Part shown: piece after piece, positions 1-8,600 of the stretch
How the letters are laid out: every line of letters starts with the position of its first letter
Numbering within the stretch: position 1 is the stretch's first letter
Assembly: GCF_044383835.1 (NCBI RefSeq)
Contig: NZ_JBISEP010000011.1
Coordinates: forward strand, 1-64,000
Source: Paraliobacillus sp044383835
GTDB lineage: Bacteria > Bacillota > Bacilli > Bacillales > Amphibacillaceae
Direction: 5' to 3'
Length of the DNA stretch: 64,000 nt
Program-made: the position numbers and the translations under genes
The notes under the pieces: generated by a model
Seen by the model: only the letters and a program-made list of their open reading frames with translations
Databases searched by the model: none
Told to the model about the DNA's origin: nothing

Positions 1-63
1 TAAAAGTAATGCTGGTGCTACACAAACCGCAATAAATATATTTCTTGATCCTTTTTTATTCAT
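1..63 (-). CDS. sugar ABC transporter permease, N-terminal fragment
   Basis: Only the first 21 codons lie inside the window; the gene runs off the left edge. The reading begins at ATG 63 behind a GGGGTG ribosome binding site (66-76 region) and gives a positively charged start followed by a hydrophobic segment (MNKKGSRNIF, then IAVCVAPALLL). That is how MalF/UgpA-like sugar permeases begin, and it is the expected next gene after a binding protein. The family is inferred from position and a very short sequence, so the call is tentative as to product but firm as to a gene start. Confidence 0.6.
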   Translation of the reverse strand, partial: MNKKGSRNIFIAVCVAPALLL

Positions 64-87
64 AGCGTACACCCCTTCTGTAACAAG

Positions 88-116
88 AAAACGGTGAGCA
101 TTATACTCACCGTTTT
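88..116 (-). terminator. intercistronic hairpin between binding protein and permease genes
   Basis: An 11-bp perfect inverted repeat (AAAACGGTGAG, arms 88-98 and 106-116) with a 7-nt loop lies between the stop of the binding-protein gene and the permease start; on the minus strand it is followed by TTTTCTTGTT. It is probably a partial terminator or mRNA-stabilising hairpin that keeps the binding protein more abundant than the membrane subunits, as is common in sugar ABC operons. Confidence 0.7.
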
Positions 117-153
117 ACTTATATTATTATGCATCATATAGGATACAAACGGC

Positions 154-1503
154 TTAGTTCATTGTATCTCTTAATTTGTCACTAGTTTCTTCAATATTTG
201 ATTGCCATTCTTCCAGAGATACTGAACCAGCTATTACTCCATCAATAGATTTATACAGTGTATCATGCATATTCACGCCAGGTACTGGTTCAGTTGAAGC
301 AAACCCACCCATAGCAGGAAGTGCACCTTGTTCATCATAAATACTGTAGAATAATTTTTTGTCGTCTTCTAATTGATCAGTAATGCCATTAATAGGTTGA
401 ACCGCACCAGCTTCTAAGAAAATAGAAGCTGCTTTATCGGAATACATGAAAGTAAGAAATTCTTTTGCAGCATCTTTATTTTCAGCTTGCTTAGGTATCC
501 ACATTTGCTCAAAGAAAGTAAATGCATAACGATCACCCTCTTCACCAAATGCAGGAGCTGGCATCATACCCCATTCAAATCCTTCTTCTCTTGGTGCTTC
601 AGCCATTTCACCTACTACCCATGTACCATTTGGCATAAATAAAGCTTCATTATCTAAAATCATTTGTTGGTTTTTCGTGAAGTCATTCGGATTTGCGTTT
701 GCTACTGTGTTTGGATGTGTATAGTCACCCAAGTTTGCAATTGTTTCTAATACTTGTTTTGCTTCTTCTGTTTCCCAAATACCATCTTCATAGGTCATTG
801 CAGAGTGATAAAAATCAGGCCCACCTGCAGCATACATTAATGATGGGATTAATGAATCAAAATATCCTGCAACTGGATAAGTAAATAAAGCAGTATCTTC
901 ACCTTTTGCTTTATCACCTAAAGCAAACATTGCATCCCAAGTAGCTGGCGTTTCCCAACCTTTTTCTTCTAATAAGTTTGCATTATAGAATAATCCAGTA
1001 GGGCTATAAAACATAGGAGCTAAGTATGTTTTGCCATCAGCATAAGGATTTGTAGCAAGTGTATCGGTAAAACCATCAAGTAGTTTTTCTTCTACTGTTA
1101 CATCTTCTCCAGCAACTGTCATACCTAACACATCAGTAATTTCTTCTAAACCATTTTCTTTAATTAGCGTATCTGTCAAACCTTCTTCTCTACCTGTAGC
1201 TAATAAGAAAATGTCAGGATATTCACCTGCTTGTAAGTTTGGACGAACTACCTCTTCCAAATTTTTCTCAACAGTTAGCTCAACGGTTACATTCTCATTT
1301 ACCGCTTCGTAAGCATCTGCAATTTTATCCCACATTTCTGCACCATATGCAGATTCTAACGCAGCAACTTTTAGTGTAACTTTTTCTGAGCCTTCATCTG
1401 ATGGTGTTTCTGCTTCCTCATTATCATCTGTCCCTCCACAAGCTGCTAGAACAAGTGAAAAAACAAGTAAAGTAATAGTGAGTAATAATTTTTTCAGTTT
1501 CAA
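154..1503 (-). CDS. extracellular sugar-binding lipoprotein of an ABC importer
   Basis: A 449-residue family 1 solute-binding protein that would capture an oligosaccharide at the outer face of the membrane and deliver it to the ABC permease encoded next (1-63). The N-terminus has a basic start, hydrophobic stretch and lipobox LAAC with Cys22 as lipidation site, then an acidic linker typical of Bacillus lipoproteins. The body carries the usual features of the family (YPDIFLLATG near residue 95, PMFYSPTGLFYN in the middle). Start is TTG at 1503, well supported by AGGAGGG seven bases upstream. It lies downstream of the GH112 phosphorylase gene on the same strand, so the cargo is probably that enzyme's beta-galactoside substrate or a relative; this is inference. 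Confidence 0.9.
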   Translation of the reverse strand: MKLKKLLLTITLLVFSLVLAACGGTDDNEEAETPSDEGSEKVTLKVAALESAYGAEMWDKIADAYEAVNENVTVELTVEKNLEEVVRPNLQAGEYPDIFLLATGREEGLTDTLIKENGLEEITDVLGMTVAGEDVTVEEKLLDGFTDTLATNPYADGKTYLAPMFYSPTGLFYNANLLEEKGWETPATWDAMFALGDKAKGEDTALFTYPVAGYFDSLIPSLMYAAGGPDFYHSAMTYEDGIWETEEAKQVLETIANLGDYTHPNTVANANPNDFTKNQQMILDNEALFMPNGTWVVGEMAEAPREEGFEWGMMPAPAFGEEGDRYAFTFFEQMWIPKQAENKDAAKEFLTFMYSDKAASIFLEAGAVQPINGITDQLEDDKKLFYSIYDEQGALPAMGGFASTEPVPGVNMHDTLYKSIDGVIAGSVSLEEWQSNIEETSDKLRDTMN

Positions 1504-1552
1504 GTTAAGACCCTCCTAAATTTTTTTCTTTACAACTTAAGCTTACCTATAA

Positions 1553-1565
1553 TGAAGCGCTTTCA
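1553..1565. promoter_or_regulatory. cre-like site (CcpA) upstream of binding-protein gene
   Basis: TGAAGCGCTTTCA is a near-palindrome with the AAGCGCTT core of catabolite-responsive elements but one base shorter than the usual TGNAANCGNTNNCA. It lies just downstream of a candidate promoter (1586-1615), where CcpA would repress. Catabolite control of a sugar importer would make sense. Confidence 0.45.
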
Positions 1566-1585
1566 CAATAAACATCTTGTTGTTT

Positions 1586-1615
1586 TTTATAAGTATATTG
1601 CTGTTTATATAACAA
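1586..1615 (-). promoter_or_regulatory. candidate sigma-A promoter for the binding-protein gene
   Basis: On the minus strand TTGTTA (1610-1615) and TATAAA (1586-1591) are separated by 18 bases. This would allow transcription of the ABC genes separately from the phosphorylase gene upstream, and places the cre-like site about 15-25 bases after the start point. Confidence 0.4.
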
Positions 1616-1677
1616 ATTTTTCTTATAAATATAAACTATCCCAAGATTTCTTTTTTATACAGGCAAGTAATTCTCAC

Positions 1678-3840
1678 TCATATTTTCATCCATTTATAAC
1701 CCATCGGTTCCAGCGTAACTTCAACGGTTGATCCATCACCTTTCCATACTTTCGTTTTTTGTGTATCAAAAGAATTATTAATGACAACAAACGAGCTTGC
1801 TTCTGGGAAAGCTACACACTCTGTTTGCACATTAGATGTATACCATTTTTTCAATAAGCTTTCTTTTGAAGCAGCCCAATATAAAGATCTTAGTAGTAAC
1901 CGTGTATTTTCAGGGCTGAATGGCAAGCCTGCAATATAAACCGATCGTCCTGATCCAAATTGATTTGCTGCTAACGTTACATCTGAATCTACCACATTGA
2001 GTACCATTGTGTTTTGATTGGATTGGTATACATATTTCATCCCCTCTCCAAAGTTTATTGGAGTATGTTGATCTTCTAAAATAAAATGATTTTCAGCATA
2101 AAGCGTATTATATTTATTAGTATTTAAACTAAATCCAATATCTTTTTGAACTCCCAAAACATCAGACAATTGAAAAAATCTCCCTTGATTCTCATAAGCC
2201 GTCGGTTCCCCAACACCAATGAATCCTCCGCCATTATCCACCCATTCTTTAATGGTAGAAACAACTTCCTCGTCCAACCAAGATTCTCCACCACTCCAAG
2301 CGGTGTAGGCATCTCCAGTATTTATTATTACGCCAATATCATCAGCTATACCGTCTTTTTTAATATCATCAAAACTAATGAACGCAACATCAAATGGCAT
2401 GCCACTTAAACTTTCAAGTATTCCATAATATGAGTAACATTGTTTGTACCAAATAGCATGATGAACATGATGACTCATCCACTTTCTAATATTTCCCCAA
2501 CTATTTAGAATTGCTATCTTAAATGGAGCCTTGTAAGCACTTGTTTCTTTTGAATTCGTATGGATCTGTCTAAATTCATTTGTTATTTCTTCTACACGAT
2601 CAACAAAATCCGGGAATTTTAGTGCTAGGCTTAAATACCCTCCATAACCCATTCTTTGTATCGGGCTTTGCAAAATAGCTCTTCTAGCTTGAAGCCAGTT
2701 TTGGTTTGCCTCCCCGACTGGGTCACCACCTTCTCTAAATGTATCTGGAAAGAAATACGGCAAAAACCTTCCTTCCGTATACTTCACATTAGGAATATCT
2801 GAAATCATTCTTAATGTTACTCCATCTCCTACTGACCCAACTACGGCATCAAGTCCAATGTTTTCAAAATACTTACCATAAGGTTCTGTCCCTGCCCAGT
2901 GATCACCAAGAAACATCATTGCTTCTTTACCATAACTATGAATAATATCCACACATTCTTTTGCAAGTTCGCTAATAAAACGTTGTTGAAAATCGATCCA
3001 ATCTAAAAATGATTTAGAAGGAATTCGGAATGGGGAGTTATAATACCCTTCATCAACAAAATCCTCTGGGTGAAGCTTATATCCTTTTTCTTCTTCAAAT
3101 GCTTGTAATGCAAGTGGACTAACTGTTGCACCATAACCAAACCAATCGACATACTTTTGCTTTGCAGCATCATTAAATACAAGTGTGAAATTATAAAAGA
3201 ATGTCGTTATCCTTACCACATCAGTATCTTCATGCTCGTCTAACCATTTTTTCAAGTTCTTTAATATGTGCTTTCTCGTCTTAGGATATCTTGGATCATA
3301 TGGGATGTGATGTTCCGTGTCCCATTGATTTGTTACGTGATTGTACATATGCACAGGATCCCAAAGTTGATATGCTAAAAAATTAACTGTATAGATATGC
3401 CATTTTTTCACCTGTAAAACCGTAACTTCTTTTGTTTCTTCATCATAAGCCCACTGTTCAGTAGGTACTATTTCTCCTGTTGTTCTGTCAATTACCTCCC
3501 ACCATCTCTTGATATCATGATCAGTATCAGGGATAACTTGCTCATCAAAGTATCCTTCCATAATCGGAATAAGTACGTTACTAGCATGTGCTGTTACAGG
3601 CGCAGACATTAAATAAAAGTGTTGTCTTTCATCTAGGTTTGCCTTTGCCCATTCTTGGTCTCCTCTAGTAAAGAAGTATTTAGAATAAACTTTACTCGCC
3701 ATATTTTTCACTTCTGAGGTTAGCTTTGTTCCATCTGAATCACGTACAGCATCTGCTCCCCACCTATCGATAATGTCAGCTATTTTAGTTTCTAAACCTT
3801 CTTCTACCGGTAATGTAACACGACCTTTGCCTTTCATCAT
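1678..3840 (-). CDS. GH112 beta-D-galactoside phosphorylase (galacto-/lacto-N-biose or galactosyl-rhamnose type)
   Basis: A 720-residue cytoplasmic enzyme of glycoside hydrolase family 112, which cleaves a terminal beta-galactoside with phosphate to give galactose 1-phosphate. The N-terminal block RWGADAVRDSDGT (residues 26-38) is a family hallmark, and the FLGDHWAGTEP segment puts Asp313 where the family's general acid lies. There is no signal peptide, so the disaccharide must be imported, matching the adjacent ABC genes. Length fits the family. Whether the acceptor side is N-acetylhexosamine or L-rhamnose cannot be settled by eye; the TTFFYNFTLVFND segment (212-224) reminded me of the galactosyl-rhamnose type. 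Start ATG 3840 follows AGGAGGG. Divergent from the AraC regulator. Confidence 0.85.
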   Translation of the reverse strand: MMKGKGRVTLPVEEGLETKIADIIDRWGADAVRDSDGTKLTSEVKNMASKVYSKYFFTRGDQEWAKANLDERQHFYLMSAPVTAHASNVLIPIMEGYFDEQVIPDTDHDIKRWWEVIDRTTGEIVPTEQWAYDEETKEVTVLQVKKWHIYTVNFLAYQLWDPVHMYNHVTNQWDTEHHIPYDPRYPKTRKHILKNLKKWLDEHEDTDVVRITTFFYNFTLVFNDAAKQKYVDWFGYGATVSPLALQAFEEEKGYKLHPEDFVDEGYYNSPFRIPSKSFLDWIDFQQRFISELAKECVDIIHSYGKEAMMFLGDHWAGTEPYGKYFENIGLDAVVGSVGDGVTLRMISDIPNVKYTEGRFLPYFFPDTFREGGDPVGEANQNWLQARRAILQSPIQRMGYGGYLSLALKFPDFVDRVEEITNEFRQIHTNSKETSAYKAPFKIAILNSWGNIRKWMSHHVHHAIWYKQCYSYYGILESLSGMPFDVAFISFDDIKKDGIADDIGVIINTGDAYTAWSGGESWLDEEVVSTIKEWVDNGGGFIGVGEPTAYENQGRFFQLSDVLGVQKDIGFSLNTNKYNTLYAENHFILEDQHTPINFGEGMKYVYQSNQNTMVLNVVDSDVTLAANQFGSGRSVYIAGLPFSPENTRLLLRSLYWAASKESLLKKWYTSNVQTECVAFPEASSFVVINNSFDTQKTKVWKGDGSTVEVTLEPMGYKWMKI

Positions 3841-3952
3841 TTATGTCCCTCCTAGTTAGTTAATGTTTGAACAATATTATTTCTTTTAAATAATGATTAT
3901 AGAAGCTATACGTACAGGTTATTCTAATTTCATAGTTATAGCATTAACTTAT

Positions 3953-4002
3953 TTGTTATTTTTAACAACTTTTTTGCTATAATAATGCTAAGCGCCTTTA
4001 CA
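3953..4002. promoter_or_regulatory. divergent intergenic control region with inverted repeat, promoter and cre-like sequence
   Basis: The 305-bp gap between the phosphorylase and AraC genes contains a perfect inverted repeat TTGTTA-TTTT-TAACAA (3953-3968). Its left arm doubles as a -35 box for TATAAT at 3978-3983 (19-bp spacer, plus strand, about 160 bp before araC-type ATG). Immediately after, 3986-4002 reads TGCTAAGCGCCTTTACA, a loose cre-like palindrome. The repeat is a candidate operator for the AraC protein. I see no gene in this stretch. Confidence 0.35.
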
Positions 4003-4145
4003 CCTATAAAATCATGCTATCTTATTTCACAGAAATTTATTGTATGATATAAAAGACAAAGACATCCTAAAAAACAAACACTTGAGATACGTTTAATCAA
4101 AAAACATATATCATGCATTAGCTTCCACGAGGGAGGAATGATTAG

Positions 4146-4982
4146 ATGACAACAACTCGCTATTCGGTTATAGAAGCTAACAAGAAAGATAATTTCACTC
4201 TGCTATTTGCATCCAAATTAAAATACAGTTCTGAATGGGCAGGACTTACTCACACGCACCCATTTACTGAGATATTCTATATTATAAAAGGAAAAGGAAC
4301 GATTACCACAACCCAACATAAGTTTGATGTAAGGGAAAATAACGTCTTCATTGTTAACCCAAATGTTGCGCATATGGAAGCCTCTTCTTCAGAAGACCCG
4401 CTTGAATTTATTATCATTGGAATGGAGGGGTTGAACTTTACAGATTTGTCTGAAGACGGTGGATCTTTCAGCTTTCATAAACTGTCAAATCAACAAAACG
4501 ATGTGAAATTTTATTTTCAAAAAATATATCAGGAAGCACAAGAACAGTTGGAAGGTTACGGGGATACTTGTAATTATTTATTAGGTGCGTTAATCATGCA
4601 ATTAAAACGACAATTAAAACTAAAAATCGAAGCAGAAAAACAGACAAAATTACGGAAAGAAATCGCCCAAGCAAAACAATATATTTACCAACATTTTAAA
4701 GAAAATATTACATTAGATAGGTTATCTCAACTGACTCATCTGAACAAATTTTATTTATCACATTCTTTTAAGGATGAGGTTGGACAAACACCTATTGAAT
4801 ATTTAAATTATTGTCGAGTTGAAGAAGCTAAAGTACTGCTATCAACAACGAATTATAGTATTTCTCAAATTGCTACTGTCGTAGGCTATTCTGCTCAATC
4901 GTATTTTTCAGAAGTGTTTAAAAAATACGAATCACAATCACCGTCAAATTATCGTAAAAACCTTTCTATGGATAAAAACTAG
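4146..4982 (+). CDS. AraC-family transcriptional regulator with cupin sensor domain
   Basis: 278 residues. The N-terminal half is a cupin-type sugar-binding domain (THTHPFTEIFYIIKGKG, His36, His38 and Glu42, with His76 in NPNVAH). The C-terminal hundred residues form the double helix-turn-helix of AraC/XylS proteins: ITLDRLSQLTHLNKFYLSHSFK and then the second helix pair ending in GYSAQSYFSEVFKKY, followed by the typical SPSNYR. It probably activates the divergent phosphorylase/ABC operon in response to the transported sugar; that role is inferred from position. Start ATG 4146 follows GGGAGG with nine bases spacing. Confidence 0.88.
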   Translation: MTTTRYSVIEANKKDNFTLLFASKLKYSSEWAGLTHTHPFTEIFYIIKGKGTITTTQHKFDVRENNVFIVNPNVAHMEASSSEDPLEFIIIGMEGLNFTDLSEDGGSFSFHKLSNQQNDVKFYFQKIYQEAQEQLEGYGDTCNYLLGALIMQLKRQLKLKIEAEKQTKLRKEIAQAKQYIYQHFKENITLDRLSQLTHLNKFYLSHSFKDEVGQTPIEYLNYCRVEEAKVLLSTTNYSISQIATVVGYSAQSYFSEVFKKYESQSPSNYRKNLSMDKN

Positions 4983-5013
4983 GACAAGTATTGTTTTGCT
5001 TGTCCTAGTTTTT
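4974..5013. terminator. bidirectional terminator between AraC-type and PP2C-type genes
   Basis: A perfect 15-bp stem (AAAAACTAGGACAAG, 4974-4988, paired with 4999-5013) with a 10-nt loop; runs of A and T at the two ends make it usable on both strands. It overlaps the stop codon of the upstream gene and serves two convergent genes. Confidence 0.9.
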
Positions 5014-5018
5014 GTATC

Positions 5019-5885
5019 TTATTTCATTTTAATTAGAATACCTGTTTTATCATCTTGTTGTTTTAATCGCGGATAAACCATACATGCCTTGTCTTGATTT
5101 TCCTTCTGGTTCACCTCAGTTAATAATGTGTCTAATCCTGATGAAAAAGCTATCTCTGCGCTACACTTCCAGCCATTCTCTTCTCTCTTTTGAGTAGGCA
5201 GTAATAAGCCATCACTTAGTAATAATATCCCGATCACTTTATTTAAATGAATTTTTCCATACTCAAGTTGGTCAAAGCCTTCTTTACTGCCATCTAAAAT
5301 TCTATATCCATCTGGTGTATTATACTTTTTCCGGTTTTCTAATAAAATTGGATTGACTAATTCTCTCAGTTTACTAAGTTCGACTCCTTGTCCAAATTCT
5401 TTACGAAGTGCTACGATTTTATCTAGTGCTATTTGATCAAACAGATGAACCATATCATGTGTAATCATTCTTATTTCTCCATTATCAAACTGCAGAAACA
5501 GCATGCAATCCCCTGCATGTACATAATCAAAACTAGAGTAATCTTCATTAAGTTGTATAGCAGCGATTCCAGTCGTACTTCGCTTACACTTTGGTATCGA
5601 TTCGAACGTTACCTCGTCTGTATCTTTAATATGTTGTTTGTAATAAGAAACAATTTGATGATTTAATTTCTTGTTCGCCTTTTGCATACATGTTAATAAA
5701 GCATATTGATTTGTTTCTTCTAATAAAAATGATTGAAATGTCTCTGACGCCAATCTCCCAGGTATTCCCCCATCTAGCCCTGTAGCACCATCCATTACTG
5801 CATAAATATTTGCTTGTTTATTTATTACAAAACGATCTTCATTAATTGGTCTTGACCCATTTTGATATATTTTAGTTATTTTCAT
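5019..5885 (-). CDS. PP2C-type Ser/Thr phosphatase-like protein
   Basis: 288 residues with recognisable PP2C metal-binding motifs: NEDRF (15-19), AVMDGATG (29-36), YVHAGDCMLF in the middle and GILLLSDGLL near residue 220, where the aspartates would hold two Mn/Mg ions. It has no membrane segment or sensor domain, unlike RsbU/SpoIIE, and no kinase or anti-sigma gene beside it, unlike PrpC-PrkC. Start ATG 5883-5885 follows AAAGGGAG. Substrate and pathway are unknown. It is transcribed alone, bounded by terminators on both sides (4974-5013, 5938-6000). Confidence 0.75.
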   Translation of the reverse strand: MKITKIYQNGSRPINEDRFVINKQANIYAVMDGATGLDGGIPGRLASETFQSFLLEETNQYALLTCMQKANKKLNHQIVSYYKQHIKDTDEVTFESIPKCKRSTTGIAAIQLNEDYSSFDYVHAGDCMLFLQFDNGEIRMITHDMVHLFDQIALDKIVALRKEFGQGVELSKLRELVNPILLENRKKYNTPDGYRILDGSKEGFDQLEYGKIHLNKVIGILLLSDGLLLPTQKREENGWKCSAEIAFSSGLDTLLTEVNQKENQDKACMVYPRLKQQDDKTGILIKMK

Positions 5886-5937
5886 TGATACATTCTCCCT
5901 TTCATATTGATAGGTTATATGTACATTTATATAGAAA

Positions 5938-6000
5938 AAATCTCCTTATAGTAGAAAGCGTATTACACTTTATAACCCGTGTCTACTGATAAGAAGATTT
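5938..6000 (-). terminator. terminator of the CBS-efflux operon
   Basis: Imperfect long hairpin: arms 5938-5955 and 5982-6000 pair over about 17 positions with one mismatch and one bulge, and on the minus strand the stem is followed by six T residues. It lies just after the MFS gene stop. Confidence 0.7.
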
Positions 6001-6020
6001 ATGTTAACTATTTTTTATTC

Positions 6021-7451
6021 TTAAGATTGTATCCTTGTTATGTTTTCTCGCTCTAACTGTTTCTTACTCTTCACAAAAAATGAGAGCACTAATCCAACAA
6101 TAGAAATTACACCAGCTACAGTAAAGGAAACATTTACTCCGTGTATTGCACCATCAATCCCATCAGCAGGAATAGCACTGTTGGTCATCACAGATACTAA
6201 TAACGCAGTACCCATAGCTCCAGCAATTTGACGCATCGTATTGTTCATTGCTGTACCATGTGGAATAAGGTCTGGTGGTAATTGATTTAAACCAGCTGTT
6301 GTAACTGGCATCATTACCATAGAAACACCGAACATTCTAAAGGCATGCATCATCGTCAAGTACGTAATCGTTGTTTCAGTTGATAGATCTGAAAAAGCAA
6401 ACGTTGATATCGTAACAATGATTAGGCCAATAATCGCAAGCCACCTTGCACCGAACTTGTCAAATAATCGACCTGTAATAGGATTCATGAATCCCATAAT
6501 AATTGCACCTGGCATTAACATTAACCCAGATTGAGTTGCAGTATAACCTAACATATCTTGTGTTAATAATGGTAAAATTACTGCCCCACCAATCATTGCA
6601 ATAAATACAACCATTCCTAATACCGTAGTAATAGTAAATACTTTATTTTTAAAGACATAAAAATTCAGAATTGGTTGCTCTAAGGTAGATTGTCGCATAA
6701 TAAATGTAGTCAAACTTATCACGCCAACAGTTAATGAAATAATGACAGTCCAACTACTCCAACCAGTGTTACCAGCTATACTAAATCCGTATAATAGGCC
6801 ACCAAATCCGAACGTTGATAAAATAATCGACAAGCTATCCAATTTAGGAGACTTACGCTCTGTTACATTTTGTAGAATAAAATAAGCAACAATTATGTCA
6901 ATGATTACAATTGGTAAAATGACATAAAATAAACTTCTCCACGGAAATTGATCAATTAACCAACCAGATAAAGTTGGACCAATTGCTGGTGCAAAAGCAA
7001 TTACTAAACCGAACATTCCCATTGCGGCACCACGTTTTTCGACTGGGAAAATAATAAACAATATCGTCTGCATTAATGGCATCATAATCCCTGCACCTGA
7101 TGCTTGTAAAATACGACCGACCATTAAAGCTGAAAAACCAGGTGCTAATGCAGCTACTAAAGTTCCCAGACCGAATAATCCCATCGCTGTTATAAATAAC
7201 CTTCTTGTTGTGAATTTTTCAATTAAAAAAGCAGTGATTGGTATCATGATCCCATTAACAAGCATGAAAATGGATTGTAGCCATTGCACTGTATTAGGTT
7301 CTAGTGCTAAATCTACCATAATTTTCGGTAATGCTGTTGCAAGTAATGTTTGGTTTAAAATTGCTACAAATGCACCTGAAATTAATACAATTAATAACGG
7401 TACTCTGTTAATTGATTTCGATTCATTTGTTTGATCTAGATTGCTAGTCAT
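6021..7451 (-). CDS. DHA2-family (14-TMS) MFS multidrug efflux transporter
   Basis: 476 residues, very hydrophobic, of the EmrB/LmrB/QacA drug:proton antiporter type. Visible family features are LNQTLLATALPKI in helix 1 region (TMS1 motif D), WLQSIFMLVNGIMIP, the antiporter motif C-like segment FAPAIGPTLSGWLI (near 155-168), and enough helices for 14 spans. It sits 33 bp downstream of a CBS-domain gene in the same direction and behind a MarR-controlled promoter, so it is likely induced by a toxic small molecule sensed by MarR. The substrate cannot be told from sequence. Start ATG 7451 with AAGGATG upstream. Confidence 0.88.
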   Translation of the reverse strand: MTSNLDQTNESKSINRVPLLIVLISGAFVAILNQTLLATALPKIMVDLALEPNTVQWLQSIFMLVNGIMIPITAFLIEKFTTRRLFITAMGLFGLGTLVAALAPGFSALMVGRILQASGAGIMMPLMQTILFIIFPVEKRGAAMGMFGLVIAFAPAIGPTLSGWLIDQFPWRSLFYVILPIVIIDIIVAYFILQNVTERKSPKLDSLSIILSTFGFGGLLYGFSIAGNTGWSSWTVIISLTVGVISLTTFIMRQSTLEQPILNFYVFKNKVFTITTVLGMVVFIAMIGGAVILPLLTQDMLGYTATQSGLMLMPGAIIMGFMNPITGRLFDKFGARWLAIIGLIIVTISTFAFSDLSTETTITYLTMMHAFRMFGVSMVMMPVTTAGLNQLPPDLIPHGTAMNNTMRQIAGAMGTALLVSVMTNSAIPADGIDGAIHGVNVSFTVAGVISIVGLVLSFFVKSKKQLERENITRIQS

Positions 7452-7484
7452 TCATCATCCTTCTTTCTGATAGAACCTAATCTG

Positions 7485-7940
7485 TTATATGAGTGTTTTA
7501 AAAGCAGCTCGAATCACATCGCCACGACTAATAATCCCAACTAGTACGCCATCTTTAACAACCGGTAATTTTTTTATTTGTTTTTCTCCTAAAATAGCAG
7601 CAATATTTTCTACATGTTCATTCGAAGAAACAGTGATCACTTTTGTTTTTGCTATCTTCAATACATTCAAATCTAATAGCTTGCCTGTTCTTTCTTCAAA
7701 GCTATACTCATCGCCCATCATAACATTAACAAAGGAAAAAGAATCAATAACAATATTTTTATGCCTACCAATGTAACGCATCATATCACCATCACTAATA
7801 TAAGCAACTACTTCATTACGCTCATTGACAACGGGTAGCCCGCTAATACCATGTTGGATAAATTGTTTAATCACAGTTTTAATTGTACTTGTTTCCTTTA
7901 CTTTAATAACAGGATATTTCATTAGTTGGTTTGCATTCAA
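7485..7940 (-). CDS. two-CBS-domain protein
   Basis: About 151 residues forming one Bateman module: two CBS repeats, the first containing HGISGLPVVNERNEVVAYISDGDM and the second KQIKKLPVVKDGVLVGIISRGDVIRAAF. Such modules bind adenine nucleotides. The open frame extends to a TTG at 7955, but GGAGGAAG lies inside that extension; a TTG at 7940 has this ribosome binding site eight bases upstream and is the better start. It is the first gene of an operon with a DHA2 efflux pump, an unusual pairing whose purpose is unknown. Confidence 0.85.
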   Translation of the reverse strand: MNANQLMKYPVIKVKETSTIKTVIKQFIQHGISGLPVVNERNEVVAYISDGDMMRYIGRHKNIVIDSFSFVNVMMGDEYSFEERTGKLLDLNVLKIAKTKVITVSSNEHVENIAAILGEKQIKKLPVVKDGVLVGIISRGDVIRAAFKTLI

Positions 7941-7967
7941 AATGACTTCCTCCAATTATCAAAAATA

Positions 7968-8003
7968 GTTGCATGATACAATTAAATAATTCTATTATGC
8001 AAC
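7968..8003. promoter_or_regulatory. 36-bp palindromic operator, presumably for the divergent MarR protein
   Basis: The sequence from GTTGCAT (7968) to ATGCAAC (8003) is a palindrome of 36 bp in which 15 of 18 base pairs match; it overlaps the -10 box and start point of the CBS-efflux promoter. Length, symmetry and position between a marR gene and an efflux operon make it a clear MarR-type operator candidate. Confidence 0.75.
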
Positions 8004-8017
8004 CATTTCCTTGTCAA
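7989..8017 (-). promoter_or_regulatory. sigma-A promoter of CBS-efflux operon
   Basis: Minus strand TTGACA (8012-8017), 17-bp spacer, TAGAAT (7989-7994). This near-consensus promoter is covered from the -10 onwards by the palindrome at 7968-8003. Confidence 0.8.
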
Positions 8018-8091
8018 TTTATTTGATTTAAGGTAAAACTAAAAGAAAGGATAGGATATGTGAGAAAATAACATATAAGGTGATGTGAAAG

Positions 8092-8529
8092 ATGAGTAAT
8101 GACTCTATTGAATCAATTGAAATCGAAATGGCCATTTTAACGAGAAGAATAACGATGCTTGCAACTGAGAAAAAAAAGGCATTTGACCGTTCTTCATATT
8201 TACTTTTACAAGCATTAGCTACTCATGGAGAAACTGGGGTAAAGAAGTTAGCGACTATCTTGCAATTAGATATTTCCACTATTAGTAGACAGGCCGCTTT
8301 ACTAGAACAAAAACAATTAATAAGAAAAATACCCAATCGAATAGATAAAAGGTCTTATTATTATCAAATTACTAAAAGCGGAAAAAAAACATTACACGCT
8401 TATAAACAAAAAAGAATGGCATTTTTCTCAGATTTATTAGCAGATTGGTCACACAAAGACCGTATCAAATTTAGTCAATTACTAGAGAAATTTAATCAAA
8501 CTGCACAGGAATATTATCGAAAAAAATAA
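8092..8529 (+). CDS. MarR-family transcriptional regulator
   Basis: 145 residues with the winged helix-turn-helix of MarR proteins: helix pair GVKKLATILQLDISTISRQAALLEQKQLIRK followed by the wing IPNRIDKRSYYYQITKSG containing the conserved Asp-Lys-Arg turn. It diverges from the CBS/efflux operon and the 36-bp palindrome lies between them, so it is the likely repressor of that operon and possibly of itself. No cysteine suggesting redox sensing is seen. Start ATG 8092 with GGTGATG upstream. (Helix motif quoted spans residues about 54-84.). Confidence 0.88.
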   Translation: MSNDSIESIEIEMAILTRRITMLATEKKKAFDRSSYLLLQALATHGETGVKKLATILQLDISTISRQAALLEQKQLIRKIPNRIDKRSYYYQITKSGKKTLHAYKQKRMAFFSDLLADWSHKDRIKFSQLLEKFNQTAQEYYRKK

Positions 8530-8600
8530 CATATTAAGGAACTAATGTGGTAAAAAATTGAACAATGCTATATAATACACCTATAGAATGAGGTGAGGAG

